A stretch of DNA of 64,000 nt from Roseateles_E cavernae (lineage in GTDB: Bacteria; Pseudomonadota; Gammaproteobacteria; Burkholderiales; Burkholderiaceae_C). How positions within the stretch are numbered: position 1 is the first letter of the stretch; each line of letters opens with the position of its first letter. The stretch lies in the NCBI RefSeq assembly GCF_040187885.1, contig NZ_JBDPLH010000001.1, positions 1,178,001-1,242,000 on the forward strand, written 5' to 3'. Positions 7,880 through 16,087 of this stretch are shown in pieces. A model generated the notes under the pieces. That model was given only the letters and a program-made list of their open reading frames with translations. It made no database searches and was not told the DNA's origin. The translations under genes and the position numbers were made by a program.

Positions 7880-10837
7880 TCAATCGGCCGCGCAGTGCTC
7901 CCGCTGCAAGCTCGCCAGCAGCGGTGGGCCTAGCGATTTCAGCAGCTGCACCGACAGCGCGCTGGTGAAGTGGTAGCGCGCCGCGTCGGGCTCGTGCACA
8001 TAGCTGGTGACGGTGCCGAAATAGCGCTCGCCCAGGGTGAAGACCAGGGTGCCGGAGCGCTCGACGACGCGCTCCGAGATCAGGCGGCCGTTCTTGTCGA
8101 CCAGGGTCTGGCGATGATCGCCGGTGCCGGTCTTGCCGCCCACCGGCAAGGCCTGACCCTGGGCATCGAGAAACACGCCGCGCAGCCGCCGTGCCGTGCC
8201 GTCCTCGACCACCGCGACCAGGGCGCGCCAGGCGGCCTCGGCCACCGCCGGCGCCAGCACCTGCTGCACCGCTGCGCCGCGCGCCTCCAGCCGGGTGTCG
8301 AAGGGCGTGCCGGCCGCGAAATGCAGGGCCTCGATCGGCTGCTGGGGCCGACGCGCGCCCTGGTTGACGATGATGCCCATCAGCTCGGCCAGTGCCGCCG
8401 GGCGGTCGCCGGAGGCGCCGATCGCGCTGGCATAGGAGGGCGTCAGCCGGTCGAAGGGATAGCCCAGCCGGCGCCATGACTGCAGCAGGCCGTCGAAGGC
8501 CTCGCGCTCCAGCATCTGGCGCAGGCGCTGGTCCTGGGCGGCGCGCTGGCGGGTCTTGAACAGCCAGGCATAGGCCTGCTGACGGGCCTCGGCGCTGGCC
8601 GCCAGCAGCTCCTCGGGGCCGGCGTCCGGCGTCTGCTGCAAGTGCCCCACCAGCCACAGCTCCAGCGGGTGGCGGCCCGCCAGATAGGCCCGGTCGGCCA
8701 GCGACAGCGCCTGGTAGCGGCGGTGCATGGCGGCATCGACCCTCGCCTGGGGCAAATGCTCGGCCAGCCAGGCGCGCAGCCGCGCTTCGTCGGCCGCCGG
8801 CTCCAGCAGATAGAGCAGGCCGGCGCGGGCCGGCAGCGTTGGCCGCGTGTCGGCCAGCAGCCGCTCGCGCGCCTGTGCGGCCGACAGGCCCTGGTATTTG
8901 CGCAGAAAGCCGGCCAGATAGTGGCCGCCCTCGGCCGCGGCGAAGCGCTGCAGCAGGGCCTGGCGGCGCGGATGCCCGGGCTCGGCCAGCAGCGCGGCAG
9001 CGTCGCCGCCGTGGATGCGATGCTGGATGATGTCGCGCATCAGCCGGATGAAGACCAGATTGACCGAGTGCTTGAAGGCCTCGCTGACCGAAAACTGCTG
9101 GTGTTGGTGTTCGGGCGCGAAATTCTCGAAGCGGTGCAGGCCGCCGCCGGTCAAGAAGGCCTCGCCCGGATGGGCCGAGTAGCGGCGCTGCAGCGCGGCG
9201 TCCAGCATCGCCGGCAGCTCGCGCGGCGGCTGGGTTTGCAGCAGGTAGTCGCGCGCCCACAGCGACAGCGCATCGCGGCCGGACGGCGCCAGCGCGCGCA
9301 GCGCCTCGGGCCTCAGGCCGGCCCAGCGCTGATGCAGCTCGGCGATGACTTCCAGATAGGAGATCAGCGTGCGCAGCTTGGCGGTCGAGCCCAGGTCCAG
9401 CTTGGCGCCCAGATTGACGTCGAAGGGCTGGGCCAGGCTGTCGGCCTGCACGCGCAGCCGGTTGCTGTGCGCGCCGCGCTCGTAAATCGTCAGGCTGAAC
9501 ACCAGCGGGCGCAGGTCGGCGCCGGCCTCCAGCAGATGGGGGCCGTAAAGCCCGGCGGCGCGCGCCGCTTCGGGCTTGTGCAGCCCCGCCAGCGTGCGCG
9601 TGGCCAGGGCCTGGGCGCGGCCGTCCAGGCTGGTCTGCACCGCCAGATCGAGCCGGTCCAGCTCGTAGCTGCGCGGCATGTCCAGCAGCGCGGCCAGCTT
9701 GACCCGCAGCGCGCCGCTGGCCTTGCGTTGCACGAAATCGGGCCGCTGCGGCTGCGGCCCCGGCTCGGCCCGTGTCAGCGCCAGCGGCAGCGCCGCATCG
9801 CGCAGCGCCACCGGGATCGCGCCGGCCTCGGCCAGCAGGCGCAGGTAGCTGTCGGTCAGGCGCCGTAGCGCCTGGCCGTCGCCGCGCAGAAACTGGCTCG
9901 GGCGGCGCTGCGCGATCAGCAGCGACAGCGCCTGCTTGTAGGCCAGGGCCTGGGCCGGGCTCGCGTCGGTCTGCTGCAGCAGGAGACGGCTGACGCTGTC
10001 GGCATCGCGCCCATACCAGGCCCAGAGTCCGTCGCCGATGCCGTGCACCTCGCCGATGCCGGGCCGCGCGGCCAGCGGCACGGTGTTCAGATAGTCGCGC
10101 AGGATCTCGCGCCGGCGCCCCAGGGTCTGCTCGCCGTCCAGATAGGCGCGCTGCGAGGCCGAGGCCATCTGGCGCAGCTTCTCGCCGACCGAGCCGGTGC
10201 GGCCCTGCGGCGAATGGCGGTACTTCTCGATCTGGGTGGCCAGGGTCGAACCGCCGGACGCCGGTCGGCTGGCATCGATGCGCTGCTGCAACTGCTGCAG
10301 CGCGGCCTTGCCGAAGCGCTCGGGGTCCAGCGCCGGATTGCGGCGCGGCGCGTCCTCGTCGAGCAGATGGCGGTCCTCGATGAACAGCAGGGTCTGCACC
10401 AGCAGCGGCGGGATGTCCTCGAAGCGCGCGTACTGGCGCTGCGGCTGGCGCAGCGCCAGCAAGGCCTCGCCACGGCAGTCGCGCAGCAGCAGGCCGGCCT
10501 GGCTTTTTTCGCGGTAGGGGATGAACAGGCCCTGCTCGGCCATGGCCAGCAGCTGCGGCGACTGGCGGGCCTGGCTGGCGATGACGAAGCCCTGCTGTTG
10601 CAGGCGCTCGAGGTGCTGCGGCAGCGCGCTATAGCCCATGCGCTCGTCGTAGGGGCCGTCGCCCGGGAAGCTGATGCGGGGGCTGGGGCCGGCCTCGACG
10701 CGGTAGCTGGCCTCGCGCGCCGCCGATGACCACAACGTGGCCTGCAGCCGCGAGCTGCGCAGCTCGGTGAAGCCCGCCAGCGCCGCCGTGGCCGCCAGTC
10801 CGCCACCCAGCCAGATCAGTCCGACCGCCCTTGCCAT
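7880..10837 (-). CDS. Bifunctional penicillin-binding protein (GT51 transglycosylase / transpeptidase)
   Basis: This 985-residue inner-membrane protein should polymerise and crosslink peptidoglycan. One N-terminal membrane segment (about 5-22) is followed by a GT51 domain: TLLFIEDRHLL (likely catalytic Glu154), GGSTLATQIEKYRHS (195-209) and ILRDYLNTVPLA (245-256). The transpeptidase motifs are in the expected order: Ser484-Thr-Ala-Lys487, Ser591-Val-Asn593 and Lys902-Thr-Gly. The spacing between motifs two and three (about 310 residues) is much longer than in PBP1a/1b, with an Ala/Leu/Arg-rich helical insert. The usual GT51 acidic-His motif after the Glu is also divergent (DEDAPRRNPALDPERFG). 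It is therefore a distant class A PBP, and I do not assign a pbp or mrc symbol. It lies 133 bases downstream of the esterase gene, on the same strand. Confidence 0.82.
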   Translation of the reverse strand: MARAVGLIWLGGGLAATAALAGFTELRSSRLQATLWSSAAREASYRVEAGPSPRISFPGDGPYDERMGYSALPQHLERLQQQGFVIASQARQSPQLLAMAEQGLFIPYREKSQAGLLLRDCRGEALLALRQPQRQYARFEDIPPLLVQTLLFIEDRHLLDEDAPRRNPALDPERFGKAALQQLQQRIDASRPASGGSTLATQIEKYRHSPQGRTGSVGEKLRQMASASQRAYLDGEQTLGRRREILRDYLNTVPLAARPGIGEVHGIGDGLWAWYGRDADSVSRLLLQQTDASPAQALAYKQALSLLIAQRRPSQFLRGDGQALRRLTDSYLRLLAEAGAIPVALRDAALPLALTRAEPGPQPQRPDFVQRKASGALRVKLAALLDMPRSYELDRLDLAVQTSLDGRAQALATRTLAGLHKPEAARAAGLYGPHLLEAGADLRPLVFSLTIYERGAHSNRLRVQADSLAQPFDVNLGAKLDLGSTAKLRTLISYLEVIAELHQRWAGLRPEALRALAPSGRDALSLWARDYLLQTQPPRELPAMLDAALQRRYSAHPGEAFLTGGGLHRFENFAPEHQHQQFSVSEAFKHSVNLVFIRLMRDIIQHRIHGGDAAALLAEPGHPRRQALLQRFAAAEGGHYLAGFLRKYQGLSAAQARERLLADTRPTLPARAGLLYLLEPAADEARLRAWLAEHLPQARVDAAMHRRYQALSLADRAYLAGRHPLELWLVGHLQQTPDAGPEELLAASAEARQQAYAWLFKTRQRAAQDQRLRQMLEREAFDGLLQSWRRLGYPFDRLTPSYASAIGASGDRPAALAELMGIIVNQGARRPQQPIEALHFAAGTPFDTRLEARGAAVQQVLAPAVAEAAWRALVAVVEDGTARRLRGVFLDAQGQALPVGGKTGTGDHRQTLVDKNGRLISERVVERSGTLVFTLGERYFGTVTSYVHEPDAARYHFTSALSVQLLKSLGPPLLASLQREHCAAD

Positions 10838-10970
10838 GACCGCCTCGCATCACGCTTGACCGGTCTTCAGTCTGTGCTTTCGCGCCGGCCGGAGCAAGCG
10901 ACGATCCCGCATATGAGCGGCCGATGAGCGGCCCGGATCGCCCGCTTATCGGCGCATCGCGGCGCCGCCC

Positions 10971-11687
10971 TCAGCTGGGCTTGCGATCCTGCTCGGCGGC
11001 CGCCAGCACGGCCTCGCGCCACAGCCGGGCCGGCACAAAGGTGCGCAGCTGCTCCATCGCCTTGGCGATCAGCTCGGGGTGCAGCTCGTGGCCGATGCCG
11101 GGCTTGACGTCGGCGGTGACATCGGCGCCCAGCTGCACCAGGATCTGGGCCGCCTGCACGATGTCGCGGTAGGGCATGCGCTCGTCGGCCATGCCGTGCA
11201 GCAGGTGCAGGCTGACCTCCTCGGGGGCGTGCTGGGGCAGGCTGGCATAGCGGCCGCCGAAGGCCAGCACGCGGCCGGCCAGCCGGGGCTCGGCCTGCAC
11301 CGCCTCCAGCGCCATGATGGCGCCCTGCGAGAAGCCGCCCAGGGCGACGCGCTCCCAGGGCAGCTCGAAGTGATCCGCCCAGTGCCGCACCAGCGCGATG
11401 AAGCCGGGCAGCGCGGCCGCGACCCGTTCGATGCGACTGCTGTCGTCGATCCGCTGCAGCGAAAACCATTGGTAACCTGCGGCCGCAGTCGTTGCCCCGT
11501 CGAAGGCATCGGGCGCATCGATACTCAGCACCGCGGCCTGCGGGTACTGGGCGCGCAGGGCCTGGGCCAGCGGCGCCATCTGCGAGCCATCGCTGCCCAG
11601 GCCGTGGAACAGCAGGAACAACAGCTGCGGCGCCTGGCCATCGGGCAGCAGCATCAGGGTGGGCGTGGGGAGGTCGGGCTTGCTCAT
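10971..11687 (-). CDS. Serine carboxylesterase, alpha/beta hydrolase (YpfH-like)
   Basis: This 238-residue cytoplasmic hydrolase belongs to the phospholipase/carboxylesterase family (PF02230). Motifs are the oxyanion segment LFHGLGSDGSQM, the nucleophile elbow GGFSQGA (Ser120), Asp168 in LLHGMADERMP and His200 in PGIGHELHPE, giving a complete triad. The length matches E. coli YpfH. The ATG at 11685-11687 begins MSKPDLPTP. The open frame continues upstream, but those codons run antisense through the molybdenum-enzyme small subunit and are not supported. It is divergent from that gene, with 57 bases between the two starts holding both promoters. The natural ester is unknown. Confidence 0.87.
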   Translation of the reverse strand: MSKPDLPTPTLMLLPDGQAPQLLFLLFHGLGSDGSQMAPLAQALRAQYPQAAVLSIDAPDAFDGATTAAAGYQWFSLQRIDDSSRIERVAAALPGFIALVRHWADHFELPWERVALGGFSQGAIMALEAVQAEPRLAGRVLAFGGRYASLPQHAPEEVSLHLLHGMADERMPYRDIVQAAQILVQLGADVTADVKPGIGHELHPELIAKAMEQLRTFVPARLWREAVLAAAEQDRKPS

Positions 11688-11744
11688 GGCGCTATTGTGA
11701 ATCGCGGAACGCCGGGCGGCGTCGCAGGCGGAGAGAGGGCAGGG

Positions 11745-12224
11745 ATGGAACTGAAGGTCAACGGGCAGATCCATGCGCTGCCCGCGCATGCGGACGATGC
11801 CGCCATGCCGCTGCTGTGGGTGCTGCGCGACGGGCTGAACCTGACCGGCACCAAGTTCGGCTGCGGCGTCGCGGCCTGCGGTGCCTGCACCGTGCATATC
11901 GATGGCCAGGCCGCGCGTGCCTGCGTGACGCCGCTGGCCAGCGTGCAGGGCAAGGCCGTCACGACCATCGAGGGCCTGGCAGCCGGCGCGCTGCAGCAGG
12001 CCTGGATAGCCCACCAGGTGCCGCAGTGCGGCTATTGCCAGAGCGGCATGCTGATGGCCGCCGCCGCGCTGCTGGCCAGCAAGCGCAGGCCCAGCGATGC
12101 CGATATCGACGCGGCGATGACCAATCTGTGCCGCTGCGGCACTTATCCGCGCGTGCGCGCGGCGATCAAGGATGTGGCCGCCCAAATGAGCAGCGCGCCC
12201 AAGCCGGCGGGCAAGCGCGAATGA
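11745..12224 (+). CDS. 2Fe-2S subunit of a xanthine-oxidase-family hydroxylase (isoquinoline 1-oxidoreductase alpha type)
   Basis: This 159-residue electron-transfer subunit carries two 2Fe-2S clusters. The plant-ferredoxin cluster uses Cys40, Cys45, Cys48 and Cys60 (GCGVAACGACTV...ARAC), and the second uses Cys95, Cys98, Cys129 and Cys131 (QCGYCQSG...LCRCGTYPR). This is the full eight-Cys set of the small subunit of molybdenum hydroxylases such as IorA. Its last codons overlap the large-subunit start (ATGA at 12221-12224), so the two proteins should be made in a coupled 1:1 fashion. It has no signal peptide. If the complex goes to the periplasm it would travel with the large subunit, which bears a twin-arginine-like N-terminus. 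Confidence 0.92.
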   Translation: MELKVNGQIHALPAHADDAAMPLLWVLRDGLNLTGTKFGCGVAACGACTVHIDGQAARACVTPLASVQGKAVTTIEGLAAGALQQAWIAHQVPQCGYCQSGMLMAAAALLASKRRPSDADIDAAMTNLCRCGTYPRVRAAIKDVAAQMSSAPKPAGKRE

Positions 12225-14500
12225 AGCGCCGCACGCTGCTGCTGTCCGGTCTTGGTGCGGCCGGCGCCCTGCTGGTGGGCTTTGCCGCGCTGCCGCCACG
12301 CAGCCGGCTGGGCCATGCGAAGACGCAGGCCGTGGTCGACGGCGAGATCGGCCTGAACGGCTGGATCAAGATCGCCGCCGACGGCAGCGTGCTGCTGGCG
12401 ATGAACCGCAGCGAGATGGGCCAGGGCGTGCATACCGCGCTGGCCCAGCTGGTGGCCGAGGAACTGGCCGTGCCGCTGGCGCGGCTGCGGCTGATCGCGG
12501 CCGGCCACGAGTCGCTCTACGGCAATGTCGCGATGTTCGTCGGCCAGCTGCCGCTCCCGCCGCGCAGCCTGGAGCCGGGCCAGGAAAGCCCGGCCGCGAG
12601 ACTGGGGGCCTGGACCGTGGCCAAGCTGGCGCGTGAGCTGGGTATCAATGCCACCGGTGGCAGCTCCAGCGTCGCGGATGCCTGGGAGCCGCTGCGCTGG
12701 GCCGCCGCCACCGCCCGCCAGCAGCTGCTGGGCGCGGCCTCGCTGCGCTGGAAGCTGCCGCTGGCCGAGCTGCGCATCACCGCCGGCGTGATCAGCCATG
12801 TGGCCTCGGGCGATAGCGCCCATTACGGCGAGTTCGCTCAGGCGGCGGCCGCCACGCCGCCCGGCGAGGTGGGGCTGAAGCCGAGAGGGCAATGGATCCT
12901 GATCGGGCAGTCCGCGCCGCGCCTGGACCTGGCCGCCAAGATCGATGGTTCGGCGCGCTTTGGCATCGATGCGCGGCCGCCCGGCCTGCTGTATGCGGCG
13001 ATCCGCCATGCGCCGGCGCTGGGCGGCGCGCCCGGCGCGCTGCCGGTCGACGCGGCGCTGCGCCAGCCCGGGGTCGAGCGGGTCGTATCGCTGGGGCCTT
13101 ATGCCGGCGGCCAGGCGGCGGTGGCCATCGTCGCGCGCAACAGCTGGCATGCGTTGCGTGCCGCGGCGGCGCTGGAGATCGAGTGGCAGGGCCGGCCGGC
13201 CGGGGCGCTGGACAGCGCGCACATCGCCGCCGCGCTGGCCGAGGCGGCGCGGCGCGCCGCCGCCGACGGGCTGGCCTTCGCCAGTGAGGGCGATGCCGAC
13301 CGTGCACTGGCCGGCCTGGGCCGCAAGATCGAGGCGCTCTACGAAGCCCCCTATCTGGCCCACGCGGCGATGGAACCGATGAACTGCACGGCCCGGGTGC
13401 GCGACGGCCGGGTCGAGCTCTGGGTACCGACCCAGGTCCCGGGTCTGGCCCGCGAGCTGGCCGCGCGCGTGGCCGGCGTCGCGCCCGAGGCGGTCACCGT
13501 GCATGTCAGCTATCTGGGCGGCGGCTTCGGCCGGCGCCTGGAGATCGATTTCGTCGGCCAGGCCGTGCGGGTGGCGCTGGAGACCGGCGGTCGGCCGGTG
13601 CAACTGCTGTGGTCGCGCGAGGAGGACATGAGGCACGACTTCTACCGCCCGGCCGGCGCGGCCTTTTGCGAAGCGCTGCTGGGCGAGGACGGCAAGCCCT
13701 TGGCCTTGCGCATCGGCAGCGCCGGCGATGCGATCTCGCCGCGCTGGATGGAGCGGGTGCTGCCGGCGCTGGCCGGGCCGGTGGACCTGCCGGACAAGAC
13801 CGCGGCCGAGGGTTTGTTCGACCAGCCCTATGCCGTGCCGCATCAGCGCATCGCCCACCTGGCCACGCACAGCGGCGTGCCGGTCGGCTTCTGGCGCTCG
13901 GTCGGTCATTCGCACCATGCCTTCTTCATCGAAAGCTTTGTCGACGAGCTGGCCCACGCGGCCGGGGCCGATCCGCTGGACTACCGCCTGAGCCTGCTGG
14001 ACGGGCTGCCGCGCCACGCGGCGGTGCTGCGACTGGCGGCCGAGAAGGCCGGCTGGGGTCAGGCCTTGCCGACGGGGCAAGCCCGCGGCCTGGCCCTGCA
14101 CGAGAGCTTCGGCAGCATCGTCGCCCAGGTCGTGGAACTGGCGCAGGACCCGGGCGGGCGGCCCCAGGTGCTGCGCGTGGTCTGCGCGCTGGATTGCGGC
14201 ACCGTGGTCAACCCGGCCATCGTCGAGCGCCAGATGGAGGGGGCCATCATCTTCGGGCTGACGGCGGCGCTGTTCGGCCGCATCGACATCCGGGACGGCG
14301 TCGTGCAGCAGCGCAACTTTCCCGACTATCCGCTGCTGAGCCTGGCGCAGACGCCGCGCATCGAGACCCATCTGGTCGCCAGCGGCCATGCGCCCAGCGG
14401 CGTCGGCGAGCCCGGCACCCCGCCGGTGGCGCCGGCCGTGGCCAATGCCTGGTTTGCGCTCACCGGCGAGCGGCGTCGGCGCCTGCCGCTGCTGTCCTAG
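12221..14500 (+). CDS. Molybdenum-binding large subunit of a xanthine-oxidase-family hydroxylase (isoquinoline 1-oxidoreductase beta type)
   Basis: This 759-residue catalytic subunit is expected to bind a molybdopterin cytosine dinucleotide cofactor and hydroxylate an aldehyde or N-heterocycle. The N-terminus MKRRTLLLSGLGAAGALLVG has paired arginines and a hydrophobic stretch, which suggests Tat export. Family motifs include MGQGVHTALAQL, YLGGGFGRRLE (433-439), the VGFWRSVGHSHHAFF segment and the near-C-terminal GVGEPGTPP, with the catalytic Glu730. The single-chain large subunit plus the separate FeS subunit, with no FAD subunit, is the isoquinoline-oxidoreductase arrangement, in which electrons go to a cytochrome. 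No such cytochrome or XdhC-type chaperone gene is adjacent. Its last 41 bases overlap the convergent transporter gene. Confidence 0.9.
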   Translation: MKRRTLLLSGLGAAGALLVGFAALPPRSRLGHAKTQAVVDGEIGLNGWIKIAADGSVLLAMNRSEMGQGVHTALAQLVAEELAVPLARLRLIAAGHESLYGNVAMFVGQLPLPPRSLEPGQESPAARLGAWTVAKLARELGINATGGSSSVADAWEPLRWAAATARQQLLGAASLRWKLPLAELRITAGVISHVASGDSAHYGEFAQAAAATPPGEVGLKPRGQWILIGQSAPRLDLAAKIDGSARFGIDARPPGLLYAAIRHAPALGGAPGALPVDAALRQPGVERVVSLGPYAGGQAAVAIVARNSWHALRAAAALEIEWQGRPAGALDSAHIAAALAEAARRAAADGLAFASEGDADRALAGLGRKIEALYEAPYLAHAAMEPMNCTARVRDGRVELWVPTQVPGLARELAARVAGVAPEAVTVHVSYLGGGFGRRLEIDFVGQAVRVALETGGRPVQLLWSREEDMRHDFYRPAGAAFCEALLGEDGKPLALRIGSAGDAISPRWMERVLPALAGPVDLPDKTAAEGLFDQPYAVPHQRIAHLATHSGVPVGFWRSVGHSHHAFFIESFVDELAHAAGADPLDYRLSLLDGLPRHAAVLRLAAEKAGWGQALPTGQARGLALHESFGSIVAQVVELAQDPGGRPQVLRVVCALDCGTVVNPAIVERQMEGAIIFGLTAALFGRIDIRDGVVQQRNFPDYPLLSLAQTPRIETHLVASGHAPSGVGEPGTPPVAPAVANAWFALTGERRRRLPLLS

Positions 14501-15350
14501 CGCCGGCGTCGCTGCGGCGCAGCCACAGGCCGAACAAGGTGCCGACGACATACATGCTGACCGAGTAGGCCGCCGCCGGCAGCGCCATCTGGAAGTTCTG
14601 CAGCACGCTCAGCGAGATAAACAACGCCAGCGTCGAGTTGTGGATGCCGATCTCGAAGCTGATCGCGGTGGCCATCGGTTTGGCCAGGCCCAGCGCGCGG
14701 CTCAGGTAGTAGCCCGACAGCAGGCTCAGCAGATTGAACGCCAGCACGATGGCGCCGATGCTGGCGGCCGAGTCGGCCAGCGCGCGCCACTCCTTGGCGA
14801 TCGCGCCCAGCGCCAGCAGGGCCAGCACGACGGCGCTGAAGATCTTGAAGGGCTTCTCCAGCCGCGCCGCCAGCGCCGGGCGCCAGCGCGCCACGCTCAT
14901 GCCGACGACCACCGGCAGCAGCACGACGGCCATCACCTCGGCGACCTTGGCGGTCTGCAGCGGCACGACGCCTTCGCCGATGAAATGCTGCAACGCGAGG
15001 TTGGCGATCAGCGGCATGGTGAGCACCGACAGCAAGGTGTTGATCGCGGTCAGCGAGATGTTCAGCGCCACATGGCCGCCGAACAGATGCGAGAACAGAT
15101 TGGCCGAGACCCCGCCCGGCGAGGCCGCCAGCAGCATCAGGCCCACCGCCATCACCGGCGGCAGGCCGACCAGCTTGATCATCGCGAAGCAGGCCAGCGG
15201 CAGCAGCAGCATCTGCAGCAGCAGCGCGATGGCCACCGCCTTCGGGTGGCGGCGCAGCCGCGCGAAGTCATCCAGGCTCAGCGACAGGCCGACGCCCAGC
15301 ATCACCAGGGCCAGCGAGATCAGCAAGAGGGTGGGCAGCAGGGCGGTCAT
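14460..15350 (-). CDS. Bile acid:sodium symporter (BASS) family transporter
   Basis: This 296-residue inner-membrane protein has about nine or ten hydrophobic helices and the BASS-family segments LVMLGVGLSLSLDDF near the N-terminus, LLAASPGGVSANLFSHL and SFEIGIHNSTLALF. The glycine/asparagine-rich crossover motifs correspond to the sodium sites of this fold. Bacterial members carry organic acids such as pantoate or pyruvate-like substrates more often than bile acids, and the substrate here is unknown. The last 41 bases overlap the 3' end of the molybdenum hydroxylase gene on the other strand. An upstream YjdF-like gene on the same strand ends 102 bases before this start. Confidence 0.87.
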   Translation of the reverse strand: MTALLPTLLLISLALVMLGVGLSLSLDDFARLRRHPKAVAIALLLQMLLLPLACFAMIKLVGLPPVMAVGLMLLAASPGGVSANLFSHLFGGHVALNISLTAINTLLSVLTMPLIANLALQHFIGEGVVPLQTAKVAEVMAVVLLPVVVGMSVARWRPALAARLEKPFKIFSAVVLALLALGAIAKEWRALADSAASIGAIVLAFNLLSLLSGYYLSRALGLAKPMATAISFEIGIHNSTLALFISLSVLQNFQMALPAAAYSVSMYVVGTLFGLWLRRSDAGARTAAAGADAARR

Positions 15351-15452
15351 CGGGCGTGGCTGGAGGGGTTGCTGAGGCGCCGATCTTGGCCGTGCGAGCT
15401 CCGGCCCACCAGCGGGATTTCGAGGCCCCGGGTATGCCCGAGGCTGGCGAGG

Positions 15453-16067
15453 CTAGTGGGTCGCCAGCGCCCGCAACTGCCGGTCGTGCCAGCGCGCCAG
15501 CAGCAAGCTGGCGACCAGCGCGCCCAGCAGGGCCAGGAACATGTCCGACTGGGTGTCCCAGGGGTCGCCCTGGGTGCCGAGAAACTCGTCGGCGCCCTGG
15601 CCCAGCGCCAGCGCCGCCCACCATTCGATCAGCTCGTAGACCGCGCTGACCGCCAGCGCGACGCAGACCGCCAGAAAGCCGGCCATGCCTCGCCCGGCCA
15701 CATGGCCGCCGCGCAGCAGGATCTCGCGGGCCAGCAGGGCCGGGATCAGGCCTTGGGCGAAATGGCCGATCTTGTCGTAAGGGTTGCGCGAGAGCCCCAT
15801 CAGCTCCTGCATCCAGAAGCCCAGCGGCACCCGCGCATAGCTGTAGGCGCCGCCGAGTATCAGGATCAGGCAGTGCGCAAAGATCAGCCCGTACATCAGC
15901 GGGCTGAGGGGGAAGCGCGCGCGCGTGGCGGCCAGCAGCGGCACGGCGATCATGACCGGCGCCACCTCCATCAGCCAGGTGGCGCGGTCATAGGGCTGCC
16001 AGCCGGACAGCACGAGGGCGGCGAGCAGCAGCAGGCCCATCAGGACGAGAGAGGGGGTGCGTGTCAT
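15453..16067 (-). CDS. YjdF-like inner-membrane protein (DUF2238)
   Basis: This 204-residue polytopic membrane protein has about six hydrophobic segments. Its recognisable motif is NPYDKIGHFAQGLIPALLAREILLR, followed by VSAVYELIEWWAAL and DPWDTQSDMFLALLGA, which together are the hallmark of the DUF2238/YjdF family. No biochemical role is established. It starts 20 bases after the DUF4139 gene on the same strand and is probably translated from the same message. Confidence 0.85.
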   Translation of the reverse strand: MTRTPSLVLMGLLLLAALVLSGWQPYDRATWLMEVAPVMIAVPLLAATRARFPLSPLMYGLIFAHCLILILGGAYSYARVPLGFWMQELMGLSRNPYDKIGHFAQGLIPALLAREILLRGGHVAGRGMAGFLAVCVALAVSAVYELIEWWAALALGQGADEFLGTQGDPWDTQSDMFLALLGALVASLLLARWHDRQLRALATH

Positions 16068-16087
16068 CGACAGCCTCGGTGTGGGGA

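Noticed and set aside
12143..14551. Very long open frame on the strand opposite the molybdenum hydroxylase large subunit
   Set aside because: It mirrors the GC-rich codon pattern of the real gene, has no recognisable domain, and its composition (Gln/Arg/Ala/Gly-rich) is typical of antisense shadow frames.
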